In this document: positions 1-7,633 of the stretch, one piece after another
How positions within the stretch are numbered: the stretch's first letter is position 1
Layout of the letters: the number at the start of each line of letters is the position of its first letter
IMG/VR virus record: IMGVR_UViG_3300035158_000052
Location: 1-26,375 of that record
Source: a virus
Length of the DNA stretch: 26,375 nucleotides
Reading direction: 5' to 3' (one strand)
Translations under genes and position numbers: made by a program
The notes under the pieces: generated by a model
What the model saw: only the letters and a program-made list of their open reading frames with translations
What the model was told of the DNA's origin: nothing
Databases searched by the model: none

Positions 1-167
1 CAGTGAATCGGGTTCAGCAGGACGGCGAGTAGCGGGTCGGTATACCAGTGCGTGAAGCCGGGGCCGCACAGGTCGCCCTCCCCGTTGGTCTCGTGCGTGA
101 CGCCCTCGCCCCACTGGCAGCCGTTGTAGGTGCGATCATTCACATCCGTCAACTTATAAAGCTTCAT
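1..167 (-). CDS. Small phage protein resembling the DUF7666 family, 3' part cut by the window edge
   Basis: Fifty-five codons are visible from an ATG at 167, and the reading frame runs off the left edge. The start is well set by a purine-rich AGGAGGAGAAGG ribosome site immediately upstream. The protein opens MKLYKLTD and contains WGEGVTH, then LCGPGF and YTDPLLAVLLNPIH. I associate this pattern from memory with small phage proteins of a DUF7666-like family of unknown function. It is the first gene after the promoter at 245-273 and so begins a transcription unit separate from the late structural operon. Its GATC content is ordinary, like the small-gene region at the right end of the window. 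Function is unknown and the family name is a moderate-confidence recollection. Confidence 0.72.
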   Translation of the reverse strand, partial: MKLYKLTDVNDRTYNGCQWGEGVTHETNGEGDLCGPGFTHWYTDPLLAVLLNPIH

Positions 168-244
168 TCCTTCTCCTCCTTCCCGTCTTTGAGAATCACC
201 CGCTCAGCTTCTCGTGCGCACGCGTTCCCTCCGCGTCTGATAGA

Positions 245-273
245 ATAATATCACGCGCCTGACACTGTGTCAA
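245..273 (-). promoter_or_regulatory. Strong sigma-70 promoter with overlapping palindromic operator
   Basis: On the minus strand there is a perfect -35 TTGACA (268-273), a 17-base spacer and a -10 TATTAT (245-250). The perfect 13-base palindrome TGACACAGTGTCA (260-272) overlaps the -35 and the start of the spacer, where a dimeric repressor would block polymerase. The predicted start lies near 238, giving a leader of about 70 bases before the ATG at 167. The hexamers and palindrome are seen directly; repressor control is inferred. Confidence 0.8.
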
Positions 274-487
274 CACGTTTCGGACGGATTCCGGCCCGAT
301 TCAGCGTCTTTTTCGGATTTCAGGAAATGCCGCGATTCGGCGGATACTGTGCGAATTCGCATAGAACGGCGGGATTGGCGGAAGAACGCCAGAAAAAAGT
401 CGACGGAAATCGACACGGCTGATTTCACACGTCCCCGGAATCAGCCCGATTCCAGCCGCGTCCCCGGATACAACATCCTCTATGTGT
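274..487. other. Non-coding junction between late operon end and next promoter
   Basis: No credible gene lies here. The open frame at 301-591 is a shadow of the virion gene that ends at 488. The stretch holds a perfect 12-base palindrome TGCGAATTCGCA at 350-361, an inverted repeat GGAATC-5-GATTCC at 437-453 and the terminator candidate at 393-414. With 168-273 it forms a gene-free gap of about 320 bases between two transcription units on the same strand. Confidence 0.55.
393..414 (-). terminator. Weak intrinsic terminator candidate at the end of the late operon
   Basis: Reading the minus strand, a 5-base-pair stem GTCGA/TCGAC (410-414 with 399-403) with a 6-base loop is followed directly by six T residues (393-398). 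It sits about 75 bases past the last structural gene stop at 488 and before the next promoter. The stem is short, so efficiency is uncertain; position and T-run are the main support. Confidence 0.4.
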
Positions 488-1558
488 TCACGTCGCCAGC
501 GCGTCGCCGATAGTTTCGGACGCGTCCAGTTCGAACGGAAGAACCTTCGCGAAGTGATCGCGGAAGAACGTCTGGAAGACGCCGTCGTCATTCGAACGCG
601 TCTGGAACTGGATGATGTCGCCGACGGCGAAGTCGACGCCGCCCGCCGTGATCGTGAATTCGATTCCCAGTTCGTCGTCGTTCGACGCGCCCGGCCATGC
701 GACGCCCGTCTGACACGTCACGGACGCGGCGCCACGTTCCGCCGACGTGACTGTCCAGATCTCGTTTCCGGCGCCGCCCGCGATGGACGAACATTCGATC
801 TTGATGTCGTCTTCATCAAGCGCCATCTGCGTCGCTTCCCATGCGGACAGCGTCCCGTTCCCCGTCCGGATCCCTTCGAAGCTGAACGTCACCGTGATCG
901 AATCGACGGCGCCGACGGCGTCGACTGTGATCAAACCGTAGACGCCGGACGAATTGTCTTCCGTGATCGCTTCCGTCCCCGGCGCGTTATACGTCCCCGT
1001 GTGTCCGACAAGATCCCCGGCGCCCTTCGCCGCGTCGTTATAGAGATCGACATGGCGGAAGCCGCCGCCGTCGTCGACGATTTCCACATACAGGATCCCG
1101 GACGCGTCGACGTTGTCGGACTTGATCCCCCGGATCAGATCGTATCCGGAAAGCTGATTCCCGCCGTCGCCCGCTTCGACATACGCCGGAAGGACGGACA
1201 CGTTGATCCCCTTGACGGATTGCGGGACAGCGGCGTCGTTCATCTTCGCGACAAGATCGTCGATCAGATCGTCGCGCGTCGTGAAGGACGATTCAAGCTT
1301 TCCCCGCCCGACGCCGCCGAGATAGTTCGACACTTGTCCGGCCAGTGTTCGCGCGGCGGACGCGCCGGAACTGATCGCGGCGTCGACGGCGCGGATCACG
1401 GACGACGCGAACGTCACGTCATCGGCGTCATCGTCGAACAAATCACTGATGACTGTCTTTTCGGCTTCCAGTCCCGTCGACATCGTCGCGCCCAGATTCG
1501 CCGACTTGATCAGCTTCCCAATGTCTGTGAAGTATGCTGTCCACGGATACGGCTTCAT
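488..1558 (-). CDS. Unrecognised large virion-type protein (356 aa), last gene of the late operon
   Basis: The 356-residue protein begins MKPYPWTAYFTDIGK, has an alpha-type first third rich in Ala, Asp and Ser, and then a glycine- and threonine-rich beta-type second half. That composition is typical of phage structural proteins. It starts 17 bases after the stop of the preceding gene, with AAGGAAGG as ribosome site. Lying after the tape measure and two other large proteins, it is most likely part of the tail tip or baseplate. I recognise no catalytic motif. The neighbouring terminator candidate suggests it closes the operon. No family is assigned. Confidence 0.75.
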   Translation of the reverse strand: MKPYPWTAYFTDIGKLIKSANLGATMSTGLEAEKTVISDLFDDDADDVTFASSVIRAVDAAISSGASAARTLAGQVSNYLGGVGRGKLESSFTTRDDLIDDLVAKMNDAAVPQSVKGINVSVLPAYVEAGDGGNQLSGYDLIRGIKSDNVDASGILYVEIVDDGGGFRHVDLYNDAAKGAGDLVGHTGTYNAPGTEAITEDNSSGVYGLITVDAVGAVDSITVTFSFEGIRTGNGTLSAWEATQMALDEDDIKIECSSIAGGAGNEIWTVTSAERGAASVTCQTGVAWPGASNDDELGIEFTITAGGVDFAVGDIIQFQTRSNDDGVFQTFFRDHFAKVLPFELDASETIGDALAT

Positions 1559-1575
1559 CTGTCACCTTCCTTTCA

Positions 1576-2634
1576 TCAGTCGTCCGGAACGATCCGGATC
1601 CATCCCTCGATACAGATCGGGTAATCAATTGAATAGCTAAAGTTCGTGATGTGTGCATAACACCCGACGCCCGATCCTGCGGCGACGACGACTTCGCCGG
1701 ACGCTTTGTTCGTGTGTGTCGCCGCCGAGAGTTGAGTAGAGAATCCGCCCGCCGTCCATGTGTTCTGCCCGCCGTTCCGCGTGTCGACTTGCGGGCAAGT
1801 GCATGGAATGACATCCATCGTCCCGCCCGTGATCGTCCCGCCCGCGGGCGTCCCCGAATGAATGGACGCCCGAATGTCTGTGATGAATCCCGCCGCTTCT
1901 TCCGCAAGGAATCCGTCACCATGCGCCGCAAGCGGATCCGGCATGTTCAGCGTCGATCCGCGCGGCGACATCCAGAACCAGTGATTCGTCGCGGGCCATC
2001 CGGATCCAATCCGAACCCACAAACATCCCGTGAAGAAATACCATTGTCCGCGATCCGCCTGCGGCGCATTCGCGTCGAACTGAATGACCGCCCAGTGAGC
2101 GACAGTCGGATCCACGACGGATTCTTCCCACAGGATCCGCGCCTGTCCGTCGGCGCCCGCCGTCAGATATTGCGCCCCGGATGTCAGCGCCGCCCTGTCG
2201 CCCGTGACGCCCGCCGCCCGGACGACGGGACACGGGACGATCCCGTCCCGATAGACGACGCCGATGTCGTTCGTCCCGATCTCCGACGACGCGATGATCG
2301 CCAGTGACTTCCCCGCCGTCCCGTCCGCCAGCGTGACTTCGATCATCGGATCCCCGGCGAACGCCGTCGCGTCGGCTGGCCCGATCCCTTCGATCTGAAC
2401 GGGTTCGAACTGATTCACGGGGACGCCCGTGTTCACGGCTGGGATCGTCGTCCCCTGCGCCGGATACTGGAAGACGTGATCCCTGTTCCGGACTTCCAGC
2501 CCGCCGCCGATGACATCGATGTCCAGCCCGCGAGTTCCCCGCGCGTTCATCAGCGCCCGAAGCCCGGCGGAATGCTGATTGAAATCTTCCGCCCGGATCG
2601 TGTCGCCCGCTGTCTGTTCCTTCGGAACGAACAT
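1576..2634 (-). CDS. Unrecognised tail-associated protein (352 aa)
   Basis: I take the ATG at 2634 (MFVPKEQTAGD), one base past the stop of the upstream gene. An in-frame extension to 2685 only reads through the end of that gene in another frame. The N-terminus (ETAG-like segment, then IRAEDFNQHSAGLRALMNARG) resembles short adaptor segments of phage structural proteins. The body is Gly-, Thr- and Ala-rich and ends in a Trp- and Cys-containing beta-type region (WYFFTGCLWVRIGSGW, PCTCPQVDTRNGG). Position after the tape measure suggests a tail-tip or fibre-like component. No enzymatic motif is seen and the function is inferred from place and composition only. Confidence 0.75.
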   Translation of the reverse strand: MFVPKEQTAGDTIRAEDFNQHSAGLRALMNARGTRGLDIDVIGGGLEVRNRDHVFQYPAQGTTIPAVNTGVPVNQFEPVQIEGIGPADATAFAGDPMIEVTLADGTAGKSLAIIASSEIGTNDIGVVYRDGIVPCPVVRAAGVTGDRAALTSGAQYLTAGADGQARILWEESVVDPTVAHWAVIQFDANAPQADRGQWYFFTGCLWVRIGSGWPATNHWFWMSPRGSTLNMPDPLAAHGDGFLAEEAAGFITDIRASIHSGTPAGGTITGGTMDVIPCTCPQVDTRNGGQNTWTAGGFSTQLSAATHTNKASGEVVVAAGSGVGCYAHITNFSYSIDYPICIEGWIRIVPDD

Positions 2635-2635
2635 G

Positions 2636-3553
2636 TCAGTCTTCTTCGATGTCCATCTGAAGCGCGTCGAAGTTCGACGCTTCATAGACCGTCGCGACGT
2701 GGATCGACGCGATCCCCGCCTTCGTCTTCGATGACGCGGATCCCGGAGCGCCCGCCAGCGCCCGGCCCGGCCCTGTCCAGAGATATTCGTGCCCGCCCTT
2801 TTCGACGTTCACCTTCGTCCCGTCGATCAGTTCGAATTCCAGCGCGTCCGGCCCGGTTCGGTTCGGTTCGAAGACATACTTTGCGACAGTCTTCGCGCGT
2901 TCGCCGCCCGTCCGGGACACCGTGACGCCCATGAACAGAAGTTCGCCGATCTGCGCTTCGATCTTCCCGACAGTGAACGGCGCGTCGTTCGTCGTCGCTT
3001 CCGCGTTATGCCACGTCCGCATCAGTTCCGGCGTGATGTCTTCGTGTGTCCAGAACTTCGTCACTTCGATTTCAGCCGCGCCGACGAAGATGTCGACGCC
3101 TTCGATCTTGTCCCCGTTCACGCCTATCGCCGTCGACGGATCTTCCCCGCCGCCCGCTGGCGGATAGATCTTCTGCTTCGACGGATCCTTGACGTGTGTG
3201 ATGTGTCCCGTCTGGGACATCAGCGTCGTCGACCATGAATCCCGCTGTCTGTTCCCGCCTTCGCCGCCGCCCTTGTCGAACGTGTATGTCACCGTCCCCA
3301 GCGTCAGCGGATCCGCCGTCCGCCCGCCCGTCTTCGCGGGTTCAGTCTTGATGTCCGTGACTTGCGCCAGCATCACCGTTCCGGACGCGGTTTCATAGAG
3401 TTCGCCATAGTCCGGAAGATAAGACTTCGCGTCGATGGGATCGAAGATCCGAACGTCGAACGTCCGCGTGATCGTGTATCCGTCGGACGTTTCTTCATAG
3501 ACTGGGGATCCGTCCTTCTCCGTGACGATGTTGGGATCCAGAACCTTCGCCAT
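2636..3553 (-). CDS. Unrecognised virion protein after the tape measure (305 aa)
   Basis: This is the first gene downstream of the tape measure, where siphoviruses carry distal tail or tail-hub proteins. The 305-residue product opens MAKVLDPNIVTEKDG and is a mixed beta-type protein with many Thr, Gly and Asp. It includes FVGAAEIEVTKFWTHEDITP and a Gly/Ala-rich segment WTGPGRALAGAPGSASS near residues 257-273. The ATG at 3553 has GGAAGGGG upstream. No family motif is recognised, so a distal tail role is inference from order alone. Confidence 0.75.
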   Translation of the reverse strand: MAKVLDPNIVTEKDGSPVYEETSDGYTITRTFDVRIFDPIDAKSYLPDYGELYETASGTVMLAQVTDIKTEPAKTGGRTADPLTLGTVTYTFDKGGGEGGNRQRDSWSTTLMSQTGHITHVKDPSKQKIYPPAGGGEDPSTAIGVNGDKIEGVDIFVGAAEIEVTKFWTHEDITPELMRTWHNAEATTNDAPFTVGKIEAQIGELLFMGVTVSRTGGERAKTVAKYVFEPNRTGPDALEFELIDGTKVNVEKGGHEYLWTGPGRALAGAPGSASSKTKAGIASIHVATVYEASNFDALQMDIEED

Positions 3554-3570
3554 GTGTCAGCCCCTTCCTG

Positions 3571-5298
3571 TCATCCGAACTGCGCCGCTGGCGTGACATC
3601 CGTGTTTTCGACGATCTTGTCAGCGGCGACGACGATCTTCTTCAGCGCGTCCAGTTGCTTTTCCTGTGTCCGCGTCTGCGGGATCATCCGCGCCGCCAGC
3701 TTCCCGCTGAACGTCCCGAACACCTTCCCGGCGTCGCCGCCCTTCCCGAAGTCCAGCCCCAGATCCGTCCCGGCGCCGCCGAATCCGCCGACGGCTTTCC
3801 CGACGATGTCCTTCCGCTTCTTCGCTTCGGCTTCCGCGATGTCTTCGGCGAAGACGGCTTCGGACGCCGCGCGAAGATCTTCGATCTTCTTCTGTGTCGC
3901 CATGTCCCGCGCGACTTTCCGTTCGCCCAGTTCCCGCCAGCGATCATCGGACGCCTTCAGCGATTGTTCTTCCAGCCCGTCATAGTATGCCTTCGCGTCC
4001 GCCTTCAGCCGACGGATCGAATCCGTCCCGATCTCCGGGACAGACCATTTATCAGGAAGGATGCTGTTCAGTTGGCGGATCATCCAGTTCATCGCGGACA
4101 CGACCTTTTCGACAAGCCACCAGATCGCTTGATTCATCCCGCGCGACATCCGAACCCAGATCCGGAACAGGACGGATCCGACATCGCGGAACTGAACCGT
4201 CAGCGCGTCCCATGCGTTCGCCAGCCAATTCACGACGCCTTCCCAGACGCGAAGGATCCCCAGCCCGACGGCTGTCAGCCACGTCTTGATCTTCACGCCG
4301 CCGATCCGGACGTTCCCGACGAAGTCGCTGAAGCCGACATCGATCACGCCCAGCGCGTCCAGAAGGATGAACAGCCCGGCGACGGCTAGCCCCAGCGCCC
4401 CGGCTGGCGTCAGAAGCATCATCACGAACGCGATGATCTTCCCCAGCGCCAGAAGCGCGACGCCGATCCCGAAGACTAGCGCCGTGATCTTCACATACAG
4501 GATGACGGCTTCCTTGTTCGCCGCGATCCACTTCGCGAACGCGACGATCTTCTGGATCACCGTCGCGAGAAGATCCTTCGTCGCGGGAAGAAGCGCCTTC
4601 GCGATCTGCATCGACGCGCCCAGCATCGACAGCTTGACATCCGTCCACGCGTCCCGAAGTTCTTCAGCGGCGACGGCGTCCTTCCCGGACACGCTGATCC
4701 CCAGTTCGCGCGCCCGCGCCCGAAGCTTGTCGATCCCCGCCGCGCCCTGATTCATCAGCGGGATCAGTTGCATCCCGGCCCGCCCGAAAACGCGCTGTGC
4801 GACAGCCGCCTTCAGCGTCGCGTTTTCCATCTTCCCGATCCGATCCGCCAGAAGAAGGAACTGCTGTTCCGGCGTCAGCTTGTCCAGTTCTTCCAGCTTC
4901 ACGCCCGCCGCTTCCAGCGTGTCTTCTGCGTCCTGAAGTTCCCGCTTCGCATCGAAGACGACGCGGGACATCCCCTTGAACGCTTTTTCGAACGTCTTCG
5001 CGTCCGCCCCTGTGATCGTCGCCGCGTATCCCAGTTCGGACACGGCTTCAGTCGTCAGCCCCAGCCGCCGCGCCGTCTTCGCGACATCGTCCCCGTATCG
5101 CGTGAACGCCGCCAGCGATCCGATGACTGGCGCCGCCATGACAGCGCCCGCCTTCATCAGCGACTTCCCGGCGGTTTCGATCCCCTTCCCGAAGTTGGCG
5201 ACTTTCCGCTTCGCGCCCGCCAGCGCCTTCGCCAGCTTCGCGTCCTTCCCGCCGATCTCGACGTAAGCGGCGCCCGCCTTGACTTCACTTCCCGGCAT
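3571..5298 (-). CDS. Tail tape measure protein
   Basis: The 575-residue protein has the build of a tape measure. A charged, Ala/Lys-rich N-terminus is followed by a glycine/alanine hydrophobic patch and a TMP-like segment with RYGDDVAKTARRLGLTTEAV. A long hydrophobic stretch of roughly residues 265-320 (IGVALLALGKIIAFVMMLL) would form one or two membrane-inserting helices during DNA ejection. The C-terminal part is charged and helical. At about 1.5 angstroms per residue the length predicts a tail near 85 nm, which is inference from the usual relationship. Its ATG overlaps the end of the GT frame (5285-5298), the normal order of chaperone then tape measure in siphoviruses. Confidence 0.92.
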   Translation of the reverse strand: MPGSEVKAGAAYVEIGGKDAKLAKALAGAKRKVANFGKGIETAGKSLMKAGAVMAAPVIGSLAAFTRYGDDVAKTARRLGLTTEAVSELGYAATITGADAKTFEKAFKGMSRVVFDAKRELQDAEDTLEAAGVKLEELDKLTPEQQFLLLADRIGKMENATLKAAVAQRVFGRAGMQLIPLMNQGAAGIDKLRARARELGISVSGKDAVAAEELRDAWTDVKLSMLGASMQIAKALLPATKDLLATVIQKIVAFAKWIAANKEAVILYVKITALVFGIGVALLALGKIIAFVMMLLTPAGALGLAVAGLFILLDALGVIDVGFSDFVGNVRIGGVKIKTWLTAVGLGILRVWEGVVNWLANAWDALTVQFRDVGSVLFRIWVRMSRGMNQAIWWLVEKVVSAMNWMIRQLNSILPDKWSVPEIGTDSIRRLKADAKAYYDGLEEQSLKASDDRWRELGERKVARDMATQKKIEDLRAASEAVFAEDIAEAEAKKRKDIVGKAVGGFGGAGTDLGLDFGKGGDAGKVFGTFSGKLAARMIPQTRTQEKQLDALKKIVVAADKIVENTDVTPAAQFG

Positions 5299-5635
5299 TC
5301 TTCAGAATCCCTTTCACTTCTTCCCAGCGTTCGTCGATCTGTTCCCGCGTCAGCGTGTCCGGAAGAAGATCCTTCACTTCTTCAGCCCAGCGCATCGCGT
5401 CCGCCATACTGACGGATCTGGATGACGCGGACTTCCGATGTGGATTCATCGACGCGACGCTTCGCCGCGTCCGCTTCCACGTCGGAATGTGACAGATCAG
5501 CCATGCGACTTGATCCCAGTCTTCGATCTGGATCGCCCGGACGCGGAACATCAGTTCCCGAAGCGTGAACGCGAAGGGATCCGATACCTTCGCCAGCGCG
5601 CCTATTTCGTGGAACGACTTCCACGTCCACGCAGA
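5285..5635 (-). CDS. T portion of tail assembly chaperone, reached by -1 frameshift
   Basis: This frame has no good start of its own. It is open across the end of the upstream G gene and reads SAWTWKSFHE, then FTLRELMFRVRAIQIEDWD and DQVAWLICHI, which matches the style of the T part of siphovirus G/GT chaperones. It lies in the -1 frame relative to the G gene. If ribosomes slip on TTTT at 5635-5638, 158 codons of G join 116 residues of T to give a product of about 274 aa. GT proteins bind the tape measure and recruit tail tube subunits in lambda-like phages. The frame ends inside the tape measure start. The alternative, an internal start at MFRVRAIQ (5551), would discard the conserved-looking TLREL segment. 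Confidence 0.78.
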   Translation of the reverse strand, partial: SAWTWKSFHEIGALAKVSDPFAFTLRELMFRVRAIQIEDWDQVAWLICHIPTWKRTRRSVASMNPHRKSASSRSVSMADAMRWAEEVKDLLPDTLTREQIDERWEEVKGILKNAGK

Positions 5636-6108
5636 AAATCCGACGGCTTGTCCTTCGCCGCGTCGAACCCTTCGCCGGACGCTTCCGGGAAGAAGTCCAG
5701 AAGAAGGATGATCGCCGTCTTCATCGCGTCCGCCAGCGCGTCGCCGTCGAACCCTTCACAGAAGTCGTCGAAGGACACCTTCGCCGGAATCATTCCATAC
5801 AGCCCCGGCGTCAGTCGACGATCTCCGCGACACGCTTCATATAGCAAGATCTGAAGATGCTCGATCTTGCCGAAGATCGCCTTCGACAGTCTGATCACTG
5901 TCGGAAGCGCCAGCGTCGCGCCTTCGCCGTCTTCCTTGACGACTTCTTCGGGATCCAGATCGGACAGAAGATCGAACATCAGTCCGAAGAATCCGCCGCC
6001 CGTCGCCCTGTCGAAGTCACGAAGGACACGTCCGTCGATGCGCGGCGTCCAGTCACGTCCCTTCGAATCACGCCAGATCATCGGCTTCCCTTTCACTGCG
6101 CCAGCCAT
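5602..6108 (-). CDS. Tail assembly chaperone, G-like (168 aa)
   Basis: This gene lies between the tail tube and tape measure genes, the fixed place of the G chaperone in siphoviruses. The product carries RIDGRVLRDFDRATGGG, then an acidic middle and an alpha-helical C-terminal half with FDDFCEGFDGDALADAM and AIILLLDFFPEASGEGFD. It ends at TAG (5602-5604), a few codons after the proposed slippery run. The ATG at 6108 lacks a ribosome site and lies just below a hairpin. An ATG at 6081 (MIWRDSKGRDW) has AAAGGG upstream and may be the true start, giving 159 aa. Both starts share one frame. Function is assigned from gene order, size and the overlapping T frame. Confidence 0.82.
   Translation of the reverse strand: MAGAVKGKPMIWRDSKGRDWTPRIDGRVLRDFDRATGGGFFGLMFDLLSDLDPEEVVKEDGEGATLALPTVIRLSKAIFGKIEHLQILLYEACRGDRRLTPGLYGMIPAKVSFDDFCEGFDGDALADAMKTAIILLLDFFPEASGEGFDAAKDKPSDFLRGRGSRSTK
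5634..5640 (-). promoter_or_regulatory. Candidate programmed -1 frameshift site in the tail chaperone
   Basis: The minus strand reads GATTTTC. The zero-frame Phe codon TTT (5635-5637) can slip back one base onto an identical TTT, after which the T frame (TCT GCG TGG) is read. This allows single-tRNA slippage and is not the classic two-codon heptamer. It is about ten codons before the G stop. The frame relationship is seen directly; slippage itself is inferred. Confidence 0.55.
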
Positions 6109-6114
6109 GCGGAC

Positions 6115-6140
6115 GGACGGCGATCACTTGAACGCCGTCC
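6115..6140 (-). other. GC-rich RNA hairpin between tail tube and chaperone genes
   Basis: GGACGGCG (6133-6140) and CGCCGTCC (6115-6122) form a perfect 8-base-pair stem with a 10-base loop. It lies 24 bases after the tail tube stop and has no following T-run. It may protect the upstream message or attenuate the chaperone; a true intrinsic terminator is unlikely. Confidence 0.5.
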
Positions 6141-6163
6141 GGATCCGCCGCGAGATCGGAAGA

Positions 6164-6559
6164 TCAGGATGTCGGCACGACACGCGCCAGCGCGCCCGTC
6201 CCGACAAGACTGATTTCAGCCGTGACGACATCGTTCAGTGGTTCGCCCCGCTTGAACGACATGACTTTCGCGTTCCCGCTGAAGCCGTATCCGGCGGAAT
6301 CCGTGAACACGACAGCGATGTCCGCGCCGCTGAAGAACGCGTTCTGAAGCGCCATCATCGCCGCATTCGTCGGAACCCACAAATTCGTCACGCTGGAAGA
6401 CCATTCCTTGATCAGATGAATGATTTCCTTCCAGCCGCCCGAACCGCGTGTCGTGACATCGCCTTCGCCAGCGGACATTTCGACATCCACGTCTTGCGCC
6501 CGCCCCGCGACGATCCCGCCGACAGTCAGTTCACAGTCGAACCCTGCTTCGCCCGGCAT
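6164..6559 (-). CDS. Major tail tube protein
   Basis: The 131-residue protein forms the stacked rings of the tail tube. It begins MPGEAGFDCELTVGG and continues VEMSAGEGDVTTRGSGGWKE, a hydrophobic/aromatic middle (SVTNLWVPTNAAM), and a C-terminus FKRGEPLNDVVTAEISLVG. This is the beta-sandwich pattern of short siphovirus tube proteins, where a modified-residue-like DVTTRG segment and a closing PLxDVVTxxISLxG strand are common. Length fits the short end of the family. It follows two head-tail joining proteins and precedes the chaperone pair, as expected. The start is two bases past the preceding stop. Confidence 0.85.
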   Translation of the reverse strand: MPGEAGFDCELTVGGIVAGRAQDVDVEMSAGEGDVTTRGSGGWKEIIHLIKEWSSSVTNLWVPTNAAMMALQNAFFSGADIAVVFTDSAGYGFSGNAKVMSFKRGEPLNDVVTAEISLVGTGALARVVPTS

Positions 6560-6561
6560 AG

Positions 6562-6999
6562 TCAGATCTCCAGAACCTTGATCCGCGTCCGGATCGTATA
6601 ACCGGGGAATCCCCCCGGCGAACTTGTCTTCAGCGGCGCGTCCGCCGTGAAGATCCAGTGTTCGAAGCCGTATGGCGCCAGAAGATGATCCAGCCGCGCC
6701 CTGTCCAGCCGCTTCCAGATCAGGATCCCCAGCGCTTCCATGTCGCTGTCCGTGTCCTTGTCCCCGTAGACCGTGACATCCGCGAAGATCTCAAGTCCGC
6801 GATTCCCCTTCGATCCGAATTCAGTCCCCGGCGACACTTCGACGATATGGATCGCCGGGAATTCCGCGTCGTCCGGGATCCCGTGTTCCATCGTGAAGAT
6901 CGCCGGATCCGGGGACGGATTCCCGAAGTCATACGTCGCCAGAAGCGCCGTGATCGACGCGTCGTTCGATAGACGCTGATGGATCACTTCGGGGATCAT
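6562..6999 (-). CDS. Tail completion/terminator protein, DUF3168-like
   Basis: The 145-residue product would cap the tail tube and bind the head connector. It has the pattern of DUF3168 (HK97 gp17-like) proteins: an N-terminal helix with RLSNDASITALLA, the central strand FPAIHIVEVSPG, a GLEIFADVTVYGD strand, a helix EALGILIWKRLDRARLD and a closing beta segment. The ATG at 6999 follows the stop of the morphogenesis gene by four bases. Order (virion morphogenesis protein, this gene, tail tube) agrees with the family. The assignment rests on pattern and position and is moderately secure. Confidence 0.75.
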   Translation of the reverse strand: MIPEVIHQRLSNDASITALLATYDFGNPSPDPAIFTMEHGIPDDAEFPAIHIVEVSPGTEFGSKGNRGLEIFADVTVYGDKDTDSDMEALGILIWKRLDRARLDHLLAPYGFEHWIFTADAPLKTSSPGGFPGYTIRTRIKVLEI

Positions 7000-7003
7000 C
7001 GTG

Positions 7004-7522
7004 TCATCCCTTTCGCGAGTTCAGCCGACGCCCCGCCCGCGTCGACGCCAGCTTCAGATGACGGAACTTCGGCGGGAAGGATCGCGAAGCCGAGATCAGC
7101 GCCGGACGCATGAACGGACGCTTCGGCATGACGATCTTGTCCGTCTTCACATGCCAGCCATACTTCCACGCGAGAAAGCCGCGCATCTTCGGCGTCACCG
7201 GGATCACGCCGCCGAATTCGTGGATCCGCCCATAGATCACCGTCGGCCCGATCCGGACGATCCGCCCGCCCTTGTCCTTTTCGACTTGGATCGAGTTCGC
7301 CAGAATCGCGTCCTGTCTGTTCGGCGGGGATCCCGGCGCGGACGGGACGCGTTCGGGATCTTCGCCTTCCGACGGCGCCTTCCGCCCGCCCTTCATCGAA
7401 CGGATCGCCGTCGCCCGGACGGATTCCCCACACTTGAACAGCGGATCGACGGACGCTTGACGGACGGCGTCCCGGACGCCGCGTTCGTCCAGCCACATCT
7501 TCCCGCCCTTCAGCGTGATCAT
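7004..7522 (-). CDS. HK97 gp10-like / virion morphogenesis protein
   Basis: I choose the ATG at 7522, which overlaps the previous stop as TGATG; a GTG one codon earlier is also possible. The protein has about 172 residues. It carries the hallmark IYGRIHEFGGVI around residues 97-108 and RPFMRPAL around 140-147, both shared by HK97 gp10 and Mu gpG-type tail completion proteins. The N-terminal half is helical with a proline-rich linker (EGEDPERVPSAPGSPPNRQD), and the C-terminus is basic. It probably helps join tail and head. The exact subfamily cannot be separated without profile search. Confidence 0.82.
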   Translation of the reverse strand: MITLKGGKMWLDERGVRDAVRQASVDPLFKCGESVRATAIRSMKGGRKAPSEGEDPERVPSAPGSPPNRQDAILANSIQVEKDKGGRIVRIGPTVIYGRIHEFGGVIPVTPKMRGFLAWKYGWHVKTDKIVMPKRPFMRPALISASRSFPPKFRHLKLASTRAGRRLNSRKG

Positions 7523-7632
7523 CACTTCTTCCCGATGGGAACTTCGACCTTTTCGACAGTCAGTTCCTTTTCGCGCGTCCCCGGAACTTTCCGGACACGC
7601 TTGACCCGATAGTGCGACTTGATCTTCGCCAT
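7522..7632 (-). CDS. 36-aa basic small protein
   Basis: This short gene runs from an ATG one base after the holin-like stop to a TGA that overlaps the next ATG (TGATG at 7520-7524). The product starts MAKIKSHYRVKRVRKVPG and ends EKVEVPIGKK, so it is strongly basic with alternating charged residues. It was found by reading the gap between two genes. Tight coupling on both sides argues that it is translated. I do not recognise it; a small tail or head accessory role is possible. Confidence 0.6.
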   Translation of the reverse strand: MAKIKSHYRVKRVRKVPGTREKELTVEKVEVPIGKK

Positions 7633-7633
7633 G

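Noticed and set aside
170-238. Tiny leader-peptide ORF (GGAGGG, GTG, five codons) before the leftmost gene
   Set aside because: Too short to judge, and no attenuator structure is seen around it.
301-591. Minus-strand 96-codon ORF after the late operon
   Set aside because: Its first part overlaps the end of the virion gene in another frame and is Arg/Ser-rich; no start signal in the free part.
482-1624. Long plus-strand ORF of 380 codons
   Set aside because: It mirrors the minus-strand virion gene, is extremely Arg/Asp/Val-rich and lacks a ribosome site; a GC-rich shadow.
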